A stretch of 64,000 bases of DNA from Castellaniella sp. (GTDB taxonomy: Bacteria; Pseudomonadota; Gammaproteobacteria; Burkholderiales; Burkholderiaceae_B). Under the pieces are notes generated by a model. It did no database searches, had not been told where the DNA came from, and was given only the letters and a program-made list of their open reading frames with translations. The position numbers were made by a program, and so were the translations under genes. Below are positions 36,840 to 45,527 of the stretch, one piece after another. Position 1 is the stretch's first letter. The number at the start of each line of letters is the position of its first letter. The stretch is taken from assembly GCF_004321985.1 (NCBI RefSeq), contig NZ_SCQN01000035.1, positions 1 to 64,000 on the forward strand. The letters run 5' to 3'.

Positions 36840-38195
36840 CTACTCCGTCCGGCTCGCTGCACCGGGGCGCCGCTTCAGGGCCAGCCCCAGATAACACCCA
36901 TACGACATGGCATACATGATACTGGTGGCCAACATGATGCCGGCGACACCCATGGACGGCGCCAGCACCGTGTTCATCCATGCCTTGATGAGAAAATTCA
37001 CGACCGCGATGGTCGCCATCCAGCCGTAGCGATTCTGGCTGGCCAGCAGTTGCACCAGAATCAGCACACCGAAATAGAACGGGACCTGCAGCAACCCCCA
37101 GCGCAGGACATGGGCTACGAGCGCCGTATCCTGCGCCGTGAAGGCGCCACGTTCAAAGAGCACCGACACACCCCATGGCGCCAGCCACCATCCCAACGCC
37201 ACGACCGCGGCGCCGATCAGCAACATGACGACCGACCATTTCAGCGCCATCGTCCTGGCATAAGCGGCGTCCCCGCGCGCCTGAACGTCCGAAAGGACCG
37301 GCAAGGCCGCGCGCCCGACCGAAGCTGCTCCAAGGCCAATCAGCAACGACAAAAGCCGCGCCGTATAGCCCAGGGTGGCATTGGCATTGTGGCCCAGCCG
37401 GGCGGCCGTGTACTGATCGATCGGTCCCACGAAGCTCATCGCCAGTTGGCCCACCAGCATGATGCCGGCCGCTGCTGCCAGGCTCGACCATTGGGGCGCC
37501 TGACGACGCAGGCGGGGCCGTATGGGCATCGCGTCCGCTCGTCCGGCCAGCCACTGCACCAGCAGAGCCTGCAGCGCGTACCCGAGCAACGTGCCCCACA
37601 GAAGTGGCAGCACGCCCGCACCCGGCGAGGCGAACAGCACCCACACCATGATCATCAGGGCCGGCACGCTATCGAGCAGTGTATTGATGTGCCGCTCGTG
37701 CGCCCGCAGGCGGGCCGCGCTCAGGCCCGTCCAGACCGTGAAGAGCGCGGCGGGGGCAAAGGCGAGGATCAGCACCAGACTCATGTCGTGCACGTCCGGG
37801 GAAAGCCCCTGACCTGCCACCTGCAGCACGACTGGCCAGCCAATCGCCAGCAGCAACGCAATCACAATCCCCAGGAGCCAGGACCAACCCTGCAGTTCAC
37901 CCAGGAACCGTCCATGCAGTTGGCGATCGCCATGGCGGCTACGCACCAGCACCGGGATCAGCACGACCGAACACGAGCCCACCAGCGTCAACGGCAGCCA
38001 GTTGGCCAGCGTCAGCGTGAACTGGTAGGCGTCGACCACGTCACTGACGCCGTAGCGGTAGGCGACCGCCATCTCCTTGAATGCGCCAACCGCCTTGCCC
38101 ATGAGCAGGAAGAACGCCACACGGGCCGCTCCTTGGGCAATCCGCATGTGATCGGCCGGCAGCCTGCCGTACCAGCCCTTCAGGCGCGCGAACAC
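36840..38195 (-). CDS. MurJ-like lipid-linked oligosaccharide flippase
   Basis: A 451-residue membrane protein with about 12-14 hydrophobic helices. The start region GKAVGAFKEMAVAYRYGVSD and VVDAYQFTLTLANWLPLTLV is typical of the MviN/MurJ branch of the MOP superfamily rather than classical Wzx. ALPVLSDVQARGD and FERGAFTAQDTALVAHVLRW fit the same branch. Placed inside the glycan operon, it most likely flips the undecaprenyl-linked product of this locus and is not the essential lipid II flippase, which should be encoded elsewhere. Confidence 0.85.
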   Translation of the reverse strand: MFARLKGWYGRLPADHMRIAQGAARVAFFLLMGKAVGAFKEMAVAYRYGVSDVVDAYQFTLTLANWLPLTLVGSCSVVLIPVLVRSRHGDRQLHGRFLGELQGWSWLLGIVIALLLAIGWPVVLQVAGQGLSPDVHDMSLVLILAFAPAALFTVWTGLSAARLRAHERHINTLLDSVPALMIMVWVLFASPGAGVLPLLWGTLLGYALQALLVQWLAGRADAMPIRPRLRRQAPQWSSLAAAAGIMLVGQLAMSFVGPIDQYTAARLGHNANATLGYTARLLSLLIGLGAASVGRAALPVLSDVQARGDAAYARTMALKWSVVMLLIGAAVVALGWWLAPWGVSVLFERGAFTAQDTALVAHVLRWGLLQVPFYFGVLILVQLLASQNRYGWMATIAVVNFLIKAWMNTVLAPSMGVAGIMLATSIMYAMSYGCYLGLALKRRPGAASRTE

Positions 38196-38234
38196 GGGGC
38201 ACTCCCAGTCATGACGGTGACCGCGCCCCGTACT

Positions 38235-39260
38235 TCATCGCAGAAACTGCGTGTACCAGGGCATGGCAACTTCCAGCCCCTGCAGGATGTCATAGAGCGG
38301 CTCATAGCCCAGCAGATGCCGGGCCTTGGAGACATCGGCCTGAGAATGGCGCACATCGCCCGCCCGAAAATCACCGTGGCGCGGCTCGTGCGTGTAACCA
38401 ATGCCGTTGTGCCCCAGAACGTCACGCAGATGACCGAACAGCTGATTTAGCGAAGTGCGTGCATTGAAGGCGACGTTATAGACCTGGTTCACGCCCTCTG
38501 GCCCCGCCTGAGACGCCAGCAGATTGGCCTGAACCACGTTTTCGATGAACGTAAAGTCCCGGCTGGTCTCGCCGTCGCCATTGATGATGACTTCCTGGTC
38601 GCGAATCATGGACGAGACCCATTTCGGAATCACGGCCGCGTAGGCACCATCCGGATCCTGCCGTTTGCCGAAGACGTTGAAGTAGCGTAGCCCGATGGTC
38701 TGGAACCCATACGCGCGCGCAAATACGTCGGCATAGAGTTCATTGACGTATTTGGTGATCGCGTAGGGCGACAAAGGTTTGCCAATCTGGTCCTCGACCT
38801 TGGGCAAACCGGGATGATCTCCATATGTGGAACTGGACGCCGCATACACGAAGGACTGCACCTTCGCGTCGCGCGCCGCCACCAGCATGTTGAGCTGTCC
38901 GCCGACATTCACGGCGTTGGTGGTGATCGGGTCATTCAGCGAGCGCGGTACGGAGCCCAGCGCGGCCTCGTGCAGCACATGCTGCACGCCCTCCACCGCC
39001 CGCCGGCAGGTATCCAGGTCACGGATATCGCCCTCGATGAAACGAAATCGCGCCCATTGCTGCGGCGTGACCAGGGACTGAACCTCGTCCAGATTGTGCT
39101 GGTAGCCGGTTGAAAAATTGTCCAACCCCACCACCGTCTGGTCCAGGGACAGCAGGGTTTCCAGCAGATTCGAACCGATGAAACCGGCACAGCCCGTCAC
39201 CAGCCAAGTGCGCGGCTTGGCCTGGAGCTCCGCGCGAACCGCGTCATAACGTGTCGTCAT
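38235..39260 (-). CDS. UDP-N-acetylhexosamine C4-epimerase (WbpP/TviC-like)
   Basis: A 341-residue extended short-chain dehydrogenase. The NAD-binding motif is [17 protein letters not shown], followed by [13 protein letters not shown], the catalytic [12 protein letters not shown] with YAITK (Tyr/Lys), and [20 protein letters not shown]. These features are characteristic of WbpP/TviC enzymes that epimerise UDP-GlcNAc(A) to UDP-GalNAc(A). I use the ATG of MTTRYDA; a GTG 12 bases earlier is possible and would overlap the dehydrogenase gene. It works with the upstream dehydrogenase. Confidence 0.9.
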   Translation of the reverse strand: MTTRYDAVRAELQAKPRTWLVTGCAGFIGSNLLETLLSLDQTVVGLDNFSTGYQHNLDEVQSLVTPQQWARFRFIEGDIRDLDTCRRAVEGVQHVLHEAALGSVPRSLNDPITTNAVNVGGQLNMLVAARDAKVQSFVYAASSSTYGDHPGLPKVEDQIGKPLSPYAITKYVNELYADVFARAYGFQTIGLRYFNVFGKRQDPDGAYAAVIPKWVSSMIRDQEVIINGDGETSRDFTFIENVVQANLLASQAGPEGVNQVYNVAFNARTSLNQLFGHLRDVLGHNGIGYTHEPRHGDFRAGDVRHSQADVSKARHLLGYEPLYDILQGLEVAMPWYTQFLR

Positions 39261-39268
39261 CCCCAGCC

Positions 39269-40543
<1,275 letters not shown>

Positions 40544-40601
40544 TTTGATTCTCCCCGGCTCATGCGCCGTGTTGTGCAGAATGAATAGTAACGATGCCGC
40601 C

Positions 40602-41753
40602 TCAATGGTGCCGTCCGCTCCGACCCAGAGACGGCAGCAGCAGCCAGCGGGGTCGGCGCCACTTGACCAGGCGTATATACAGCCAGATGTACACCGCAGC
40701 GAAGCACAGCATGCTGGCGCACAGGGCCCAGGCGTTGTCCCACCAGAGCGTTGCCGGCACCAGCCCGATCAAAGCCAGCACCCAAAGGTAGGGAGAGGTC
40801 ATGGCGTTGCACAGCGCAGGCAGCGCATGGCGCCGGTCCCGGCTGAAGGTGACACGCACCAGCCGGCGGAAAACAAGTTGATGCAGGTGCAGGGCATCGG
40901 GCTGATCGACCGGCACGCCGCGCTTGAACTTGCGCCGCCAGATCGAGAACAGCGTCTCGAACACCGGGTAGAACAACACAGCCAGCGCGTAGAAAGGCGA
41001 CACGCTAGGATTGCGCACGACCAGCTGCACGGCAAGTTCCGCCAGCATGAAACCCAGAAAGTACGCCCCGCCATCCCCAAGAAAGACGCGGCCAAATGGG
41101 AAATTCCAGACCAGGAAGCCGAGCGCGGCTGACGCCAGCGCTGTCGCGATCAAAAAGATGGGGGTGTCCTGGACTTGGAGCGCGACCAGTGCCAGCGACA
41201 CCGCCATCAGCGTGGCGATCATCCCGGCGAGCCCGTTCATGCCGTCGATGATGTTCAAGGCGTGTGTGCAGCCGCCAACCGCCACGACCGTGAACACCAG
41301 TGAGATGATCGGCCAGTTCGACAGCAGTGTATCCGCCCAGGACAGGCCCACGCGGGACACCCCGCCCAGCAGCCACCAGGCAATGCCCGCCGATATGAAG
41401 GCGGCCAGCAGGCGTTTGCCCGCGCCGACGTCCTTGGTGATGTCTTCGAGCAGACCCGACACGAACACCGGCAAGGCCGCCACGAACAGCGCTGGCCACA
41501 GCCAGGTCAGCGTCATGTTGTGTGGCCCCAGCACCAGCAATCCCGCCAGACTGCCCGCCACCACGGCCAGACCACCCACACGCGGGGTGGGCTTTTTGTG
41601 CATGGCCTGGGGCTTATGCAGGTCCGTATCATCGGTGAAGCGGCCGTGCCAGCGTTCTGAAGCAACGATCAGCCCCCCTACCATGAAGGCCACGATACCA
41701 ATGATCGGCCAGCTCAGTGAGGCGGACAGGTTGGAGGCGTTCAATTCAATCAC
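40602..41753 (-). CDS. Undecaprenyl-phosphate sugar-1-phosphate transferase (WecA-like)
   Basis: A 383-residue polytopic MraY/WecA family enzyme that would start glycan assembly on undecaprenyl phosphate. Motifs: [34 protein letters not shown], the catalytic [32 protein letters not shown], and the His motif [10 protein letters not shown]. The start is GTG at 41753. It is the first gene of the seven-gene operon. The sRNA/terminator unit ends 127 bases upstream on the same strand, so read-through transcription could feed this operon. Confidence 0.92.
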   Translation of the reverse strand: MIELNASNLSASLSWPIIGIVAFMVGGLIVASERWHGRFTDDTDLHKPQAMHKKPTPRVGGLAVVAGSLAGLLVLGPHNMTLTWLWPALFVAALPVFVSGLLEDITKDVGAGKRLLAAFISAGIAWWLLGGVSRVGLSWADTLLSNWPIISLVFTVVAVGGCTHALNIIDGMNGLAGMIATLMAVSLALVALQVQDTPIFLIATALASAALGFLVWNFPFGRVFLGDGGAYFLGFMLAELAVQLVVRNPSVSPFYALAVLFYPVFETLFSIWRRKFKRGVPVDQPDALHLHQLVFRRLVRVTFSRDRRHALPALCNAMTSPYLWVLALIGLVPATLWWDNAWALCASMLCFAAVYIWLYIRLVKWRRPRWLLLPSLGRSGRHH

Positions 41754-41879
41754 GGAAAATGAGGAAAAACCCTATTATCGGACGGATTGTCACACATGCG
41801 GGTCCGGCTAAAGGATCAGATGCAACAAAAACATCGCACAGGCTTCGGCCAAACTTCGGCCATCTACCCAAAATTGGAT

Positions 41880-41912
41880 AAAAAAAAGCCCAAGATCCGA
41901 AGATCCTGGGCT
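41880..41912 (-). terminator. Intrinsic terminator with UUCG tetraloop
   Basis: On the minus strand AGCCCAGGATC-TTCG-GATCTTGGGCT forms an 11-bp stem (one G-U pair) capped by a UUCG loop, followed by eight Ts (41887-41880). This is a textbook Rho-independent terminator with no protein gene ending at it, which is why a short RNA gene is called upstream. Confidence 0.92.
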
Positions 41913-42032
41913 AAATCCACCAAAGGAGGAGGGTGGAGGAGACAACCGGGGCATGTCGGGCTGCCAGGACCTGAGGTCCGAGCCATCCGTGACTACGGGT
42001 TTTCCCGCTGCAATCACGTCTCGACATCCAAT
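41880..42032 (-). ncRNA. Small RNA with anti-Shine-Dalgarno tract upstream of the glycan operon
   Basis: About 150 nt lie between a sigma-70-type promoter and a strong terminator on the minus strand. From 5' to 3': a CGGG-AAAA-CCCG hairpin (42007-41996), a GGACCT-C-AGGTCC palindrome (41979-41967), a single-stranded C/U tract CTCCTCCACCCTCCTCCTTT (41941-41922), then the terminator hairpin. The tract contains CCUCCUUU, the same as the 3' tail of 16S rRNA, twice preceded by CUCC, so the RNA can pair with ribosome-binding sites. This matches the design I recall of the Rfam family named Betaproteobacteria toxic small RNA; membership is from memory and not checked. The 5' end is estimated from the -10 box. 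A 38-codon frame crosses it but lacks a ribosome-binding site. Confidence 0.72.
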
Positions 42033-42038
42033 AAGCAA

Positions 42039-42068
42039 ATTATATAGAACGGGTTTGTTGCGACGCAA
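42039..42068 (-). promoter_or_regulatory. Sigma-70 promoter of the small RNA
   Basis: On the minus strand TTGCGT (42068-42063) and a perfect TATAAT (42044-42039) are separated by 18 bases. The predicted start is around 42032. Another hexamer, TTGACA (42085-42080), lies too far from this -10 to serve it. Confidence 0.7.
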
Positions 42069-42238
42069 GATCTATTTGTTGTCAATAGATATCAGCCTTA
42101 GTTTCGTTGCATGACGACAACAACCCAGGGAAAACGTTATCTTTAGGGGCGATTCCCTCACCCACCCTACCGCGCAGGCCGTCCGGACAGATTCCTTCTT
42201 GAGATATCGTTACAACTCAACAGCAGCCGCCAACCGCA
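42069..42238. other. Intergenic stretch, no gene seen
   Basis: Together with the small-RNA unit this makes a 485-base gap without a protein gene between the glycan operon and coq7. I see no credible open frame here. Its AT-rich left part (TTGTTGTCAATAGATATC) may hold further promoter or regulator sites for the small RNA. Confidence 0.4.
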
Positions 42239-42967
42239 CTAAAGGCGATAAGCGGTGGTGGTCATGACTCGCGACATACAGCGCATCGCCAGCCGGACGG
42301 GCGATGGCAAGGGTACAGCGCCATGCCGCTCTGCCGTCGTCCGGTGACCGATCTCGTCATCTCGCATCTGTGTGACCACCTGGCGCGAACGCAAATCCTG
42401 CGCTGGCAACGCCGACAGATGGCCGTTGAGGTGTTCCTCGACCTGCCGCTCCGTCTCTGCCATGAAGCCTAGATTCCGGGCCCTGCCTGCCCGGCTGGCA
42501 ATCAGTCCAAGTCCGAACGATCCCGCATACCACAGCGGATTCAGCAGACTCGGACGGCTGTGCAGCTCATTCAGCCGCTGGCGGCACCACGCCAGATGAT
42601 CGACCTCTTCCTCGGCTGCGTGGAGCATCACCTGGCGGGCGGTGGAATCGCGGCACAGCAACGCCTGGCCGCGATAGAGGGCCTGGGCGCAGATCTCGCC
42701 CACATGATTCACGCGCATGAGGCCGGCCGCATGCCGCGACTCGGCCTCGGAAAGGGCCGGGTCATCCCCCAGCATGGGGCCTGCGGGATACGGCCGGGCA
42801 TGCGAGACGGAGCCATCCAACACATTCAACGCCCGCCCAGCCTCTGCCAACAGGCGATCGACCCAGCCGGCGTGCCGCTGCCACGACGGCGATGACGAAC
42901 CCGAGTGGCTGCTGAAACCTCCTGCGCGGCCACCGGCATCGGCCGTCGCATCATTCGCATGCACCAT
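42239..42967 (-). CDS. coq7: Ubiquinone di-iron hydroxylase Coq7
   Basis: A 242-residue di-iron monooxygenase hydroxylating 2-polyprenyl-3-methyl-6-methoxy-1,4-benzoquinone, the penultimate ubiquinone step. The two four-helix iron motifs are visible: [20 protein letters not shown] and [13 protein letters not shown] in the first half; [14 protein letters not shown] and [13 protein letters not shown] in the second. I start at the ATG of [10 protein letters not shown], which avoids overlapping the preceding gene; residues 1-45 are Ser/Gly-rich and not conserved. It ends the oxidase operon or has its own promoter. Confidence 0.92.
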   Translation of the reverse strand: MVHANDATADAGGRAGGFSSHSGSSSPSWQRHAGWVDRLLAEAGRALNVLDGSVSHARPYPAGPMLGDDPALSEAESRHAAGLMRVNHVGEICAQALYRGQALLCRDSTARQVMLHAAEEEVDHLAWCRQRLNELHSRPSLLNPLWYAGSFGLGLIASRAGRARNLGFMAETERQVEEHLNGHLSALPAQDLRSRQVVTQMRDDEIGHRTTAERHGAVPLPSPVRLAMRCMSRVMTTTAYRL

Positions 42968-42978
42968 GATGCCTCCAT

Positions 42979-43596
42979 TCAACGATTCAGAAAACGCCAG
43001 ATGGGCTTGATCTCCGCCAACAGCCACGCGGACGGCAGAATGATCGCCAGCGCAATCAGCCCCTGGCCCGCCCAGCTTTGATCATCCTGCAAATAAGCGT
43101 TGCACAACCGGATCGGCTCATCCATGTACTCAATGCCGACGATAGCGCTCATCCAGCAAAAATTACCCAGGAAAAACAGTTTCACGACGACATTCGACGT
43201 CCGCAGCGAGGCCCTCAGGATCCAACCGCAGACTGGAAGGCCAAGATACTTGAACGCCGCCACACGCCAGTCTGCCAGCGCGTCATCCAGCGCCTTGGGA
43301 ACCATCCAGCAGGCGCCGATCAGGCTGACGAACAGCAGGCCCGGAATACCGTGGGCATTCCAGGCCCAGCGCATCCGCCCCCCGGTAGAGGGGTACCCGC
43401 TCCGCCCCGCAGCGCCCGCGTGAAAGCCCCACCAGGCCTGTTCCGCAAACAGGCCGGCCAGTATGAGCAGGGGAATCTGCACCAGCATGTGCAGGCTCAT
43501 GAGAGCGGTCAACGGAGCACGCAAACCCAGCGCCAAGCCCAGCGCGATCATCGCCAGCAGCAAGGAGAACTTCCAGTCCCGCAGCCCGTCCATCAT
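42979..43596 (-). CDS. Multi-spanning membrane protein of unknown function in the oxidase operon
   Basis: A 205-residue hydrophobic protein with about five to six membrane segments (for example [57 protein letters not shown]). Conserved-looking polar positions include WNAHGIPG and [20 protein letters not shown]. It overlaps the SCO gene by four bases, so it is likely an accessory protein of cytochrome oxidase assembly in betaproteobacteria. I do not recognise a named family. Confidence 0.72.
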   Translation of the reverse strand: MMDGLRDWKFSLLLAMIALGLALGLRAPLTALMSLHMLVQIPLLILAGLFAEQAWWGFHAGAAGRSGYPSTGGRMRWAWNAHGIPGLLFVSLIGACWMVPKALDDALADWRVAAFKYLGLPVCGWILRASLRTSNVVVKLFFLGNFCWMSAIVGIEYMDEPIRLCNAYLQDDQSWAGQGLIALAIILPSAWLLAEIKPIWRFLNR

Positions 43597-44273
43597 GAGC
43601 CAGGCCCCCCTGCCGCTGGCGAGCGCGGCGCCGCGGCAGGCACTGCAGCAGTTGGTGCACCCACCGCCAGCATCTTCTTCGCAGCCTCGAGCGCCTTGCC
43701 AGGTTGATCCAGATCCAGGACGCGGGCAAGCCGGCCGTCGGGCGTGACGATGTGAAACGCGGAGTTGTGTTCGAATTCGCCCAGCGGCGCCGGCACCACC
43801 ATGATGCCAAACACGTCCAGCGCCGCCTTGCCCTGCGCCGGATCGGCAAACGACAGGAACTGCCAGACGCCCGGGTCCGCGCCCATGCGCTGCGCATAGC
43901 GCGCCAGATCGGGCGCCTTGTCACGAGGGTCGAAGCTGATGCTGATCAGCCGGATGCGGTGCTGCAGGCCCTCGGCCGCAATCGCCTGCTGCAACTGCCC
44001 GGTCAGCGCCCCCTGCGCCAGACATAGCGCCACGCATCGCGTGTAGAAAAAGTTGACAATGGCGAGACGCCCGTCACGGCGAAGGTCGACATCCAAAGGA
44101 AAGGTGTTGCTGGTCGAATCCAGCACCATCGCGTCCGGCAACACGCGCGGGTGAGCAGCCACGCTCTGGCGCCGCGCGCCCTCGGCCGTCAGGACGGTAA
44201 AACCCGAGGTCACCGCATATAGCGACCCCAAGCCCGCCATCAAGGCGAATACCAGGGCCAGCACCAACCGCAC
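43593..44273 (-). CDS. SCO1/SenC-family copper chaperone
   Basis: A 226-residue thioredoxin-fold protein anchored by an N-terminal helix (LVLALVFALMAGLGSLYAV). It carries the copper-binding pair in FFYTRCVALC (C-x3-C) and the third ligand His in EFEHNSAFHIVTPDG. SCO proteins deliver copper to cytochrome oxidase or keep its thiols reduced. The C-terminus is Ala/Pro-rich. It follows the cytochrome c gene by 20 bases. Confidence 0.9.
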   Translation of the reverse strand: MRLVLALVFALMAGLGSLYAVTSGFTVLTAEGARRQSVAAHPRVLPDAMVLDSTSNTFPLDVDLRRDGRLAIVNFFYTRCVALCLAQGALTGQLQQAIAAEGLQHRIRLISISFDPRDKAPDLARYAQRMGADPGVWQFLSFADPAQGKAALDVFGIMVVPAPLGEFEHNSAFHIVTPDGRLARVLDLDQPGKALEAAKKMLAVGAPTAAVPAAAPRSPAAGGPGS

Positions 44274-44293
44274 GACGACGTCCTGGCGGTGCG

Positions 44294-44875
44294 CTACTTC
44301 AACAGAGGACGAAGGTCTTCATCACCCTTCCAGGGGCCCGTTTGGCCCTTGGTCTCCGCCCGGACCTTTGCCACCAGCGCGGCATCGGCGGGTGAAGCGC
44401 TGTTGCCGAAGCTGGAGCGCACATGCGTGACCAGGGCGGCGAGTTCCTCGTCGGAGAACTTGTCCTGGAAGTGCGGCATGTCGCCGTTGAACTTCTTGCC
44501 CTCGACCGTCAGCGGCCCATGGATCCCGTGCAGCACGATACGCACCATCACGCCAGGATCCTTGGCATCCACGAATTCAGACTTCGACAGCGGCGGGAAC
44601 ACGCCCGGCACACCAGCGCCATTGGCCTGGTGGCAAGCCACGCAGTTGGCCGTGTAGAGCTGGCCGCCATTGGCCGTCTTCGGCACGATGAAATCCTGGG
44701 CGACGCGATCGTCCCCGACGGCGGCTGGCATCGGATTGAAGCTGGTATACAGGTGGTAAACCGCCCAGACCAGCAACAAACCGATGACCGTCAGAACCAA
44801 TTTGGGAACCGGATGGCTCCCCTCGTAGGGCTCCGAGTACTCGCGCTTCTGTTGAACGTTCTTCGGATCGCTCAT
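44294..44875 (-). CDS. Membrane-anchored mono-haem cytochrome c
   Basis: A 193-residue protein with an N-terminal anchor (LVLTVIGLLLVWAVYHLY) and one class I cytochrome c domain: haem-binding CVACHQANG at about residues 78-82 and a likely axial Met in FNGDMPHFQDKFSDEELAAL. It overlaps ccoO by four bases. In canonical cbb3 operons this slot is filled by the di-haem CcoP; here there is only one CxxCH, so it probably serves as a reduced electron-entry subunit. Confidence 0.88.
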   Translation of the reverse strand: MSDPKNVQQKREYSEPYEGSHPVPKLVLTVIGLLLVWAVYHLYTSFNPMPAAVGDDRVAQDFIVPKTANGGQLYTANCVACHQANGAGVPGVFPPLSKSEFVDAKDPGVMVRIVLHGIHGPLTVEGKKFNGDMPHFQDKFSDEELAALVTHVRSSFGNSASPADAALVAKVRAETKGQTGPWKGDEDLRPLLK

Positions 44876-45522
44876 TTCTTGGCTCCCACAGCAGTCTTGA
44901 TGCCGTCGGCAGCCGCCTGCTCGGGCGACAGCTGCGGCAGCTGGGCACCCGGATCCACTGGATAGGTATGGTTCAGGCCAATGAGATAGGCGACCAGATC
45001 CAGGGCCTCCTGCTTGGCGACCACGACCTTGCCGGCCGGCGCATAACTGGGCGGCAGATTCACGACCTTGTCGCCAGGTGCAGCCTTGTCCTTGAGCTCG
45101 AACATGAAGGGGAACGACGGCATGATGCTGCCCGGCGTATAGGCGCGCGGCTCATACAGGTGGCCCAGATTCCAGTCCACGCTGGGCTGGCGGGCGCCGA
45201 TGTTGAACAGATCCGGACCCGTCCGGCTGGTGCCTAGCAGGTGCGGATGATCGTAGTAATAGTCGCCGGCAACCGGCGCTCGGCCCCAGCCCCGCTCGAA
45301 GTCCGGCGCCAGGGACTGGCTGCGCGGCTGTTGCGAATGGCAATAGAGGCAACCCATGGCGATGTAGACCTCACGCCCCCGAAGCTGCTGTTCTGTGTAG
45401 GGCTTGAGCCCCGGCGACGGCGGCACATGGTCGAGTTGCATATAGGGCACCACGACCAGTGTGGCTGTGGCCAGCGCGAGGGTGACCATTGCACCACTGA
45501 GAAGTTTGTATTCGCTTTCCAT
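44872..45522 (-). CDS. ccoO: cbb3-type cytochrome c oxidase subunit II (CcoO-like)
   Basis: A 216-residue membrane-anchored mono-haem cytochrome c. The anchor is LLSGAMVTLALATATLVVVP, the haem motif sits in EVYIAMGCLYCHSQQPRSQS, followed by the CcoO-specific GWGRAPVAGDYYYDHPHLLG-TSRTGPDL, and the axial Met in PGSIMPSFPFMFE. It passes electrons to CcoN. It starts 5 bases after the ccoN stop. Confidence 0.92.
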   Translation of the reverse strand: MESEYKLLSGAMVTLALATATLVVVPYMQLDHVPPSPGLKPYTEQQLRGREVYIAMGCLYCHSQQPRSQSLAPDFERGWGRAPVAGDYYYDHPHLLGTSRTGPDLFNIGARQPSVDWNLGHLYEPRAYTPGSIMPSFPFMFELKDKAAPGDKVVNLPPSYAPAGKVVVAKQEALDLVAYLIGLNHTYPVDPGAQLPQLSPEQAAADGIKTAVGAKK

Positions 45523-45527
45523 GATTT

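Noticed and set aside
36840-38195. Flippase as the essential lipid II flippase MurJ
   Set aside because: It is shorter than typical MurJ and sits inside a glycan operon; dedicated glycan flipping is more likely, though untested.
36789-38450. A 553-codon open frame antisense to the MurJ-like flippase
   Set aside because: Gln/His/Arg-rich antisense translation of membrane helices, not a protein family.
41911-42027. 38-codon frame ending LLLWWI across the small RNA
   Set aside because: Begins almost at the predicted transcript 5' end with no SD and its stop is part of the terminator; kept only as a leader-peptide alternative.
42080-42085. Perfect TTGACA upstream of the small RNA promoter
   Set aside because: It is 35 bases from the TATAAT, too far to form one promoter; TTGCGT at 18 bases fits better.
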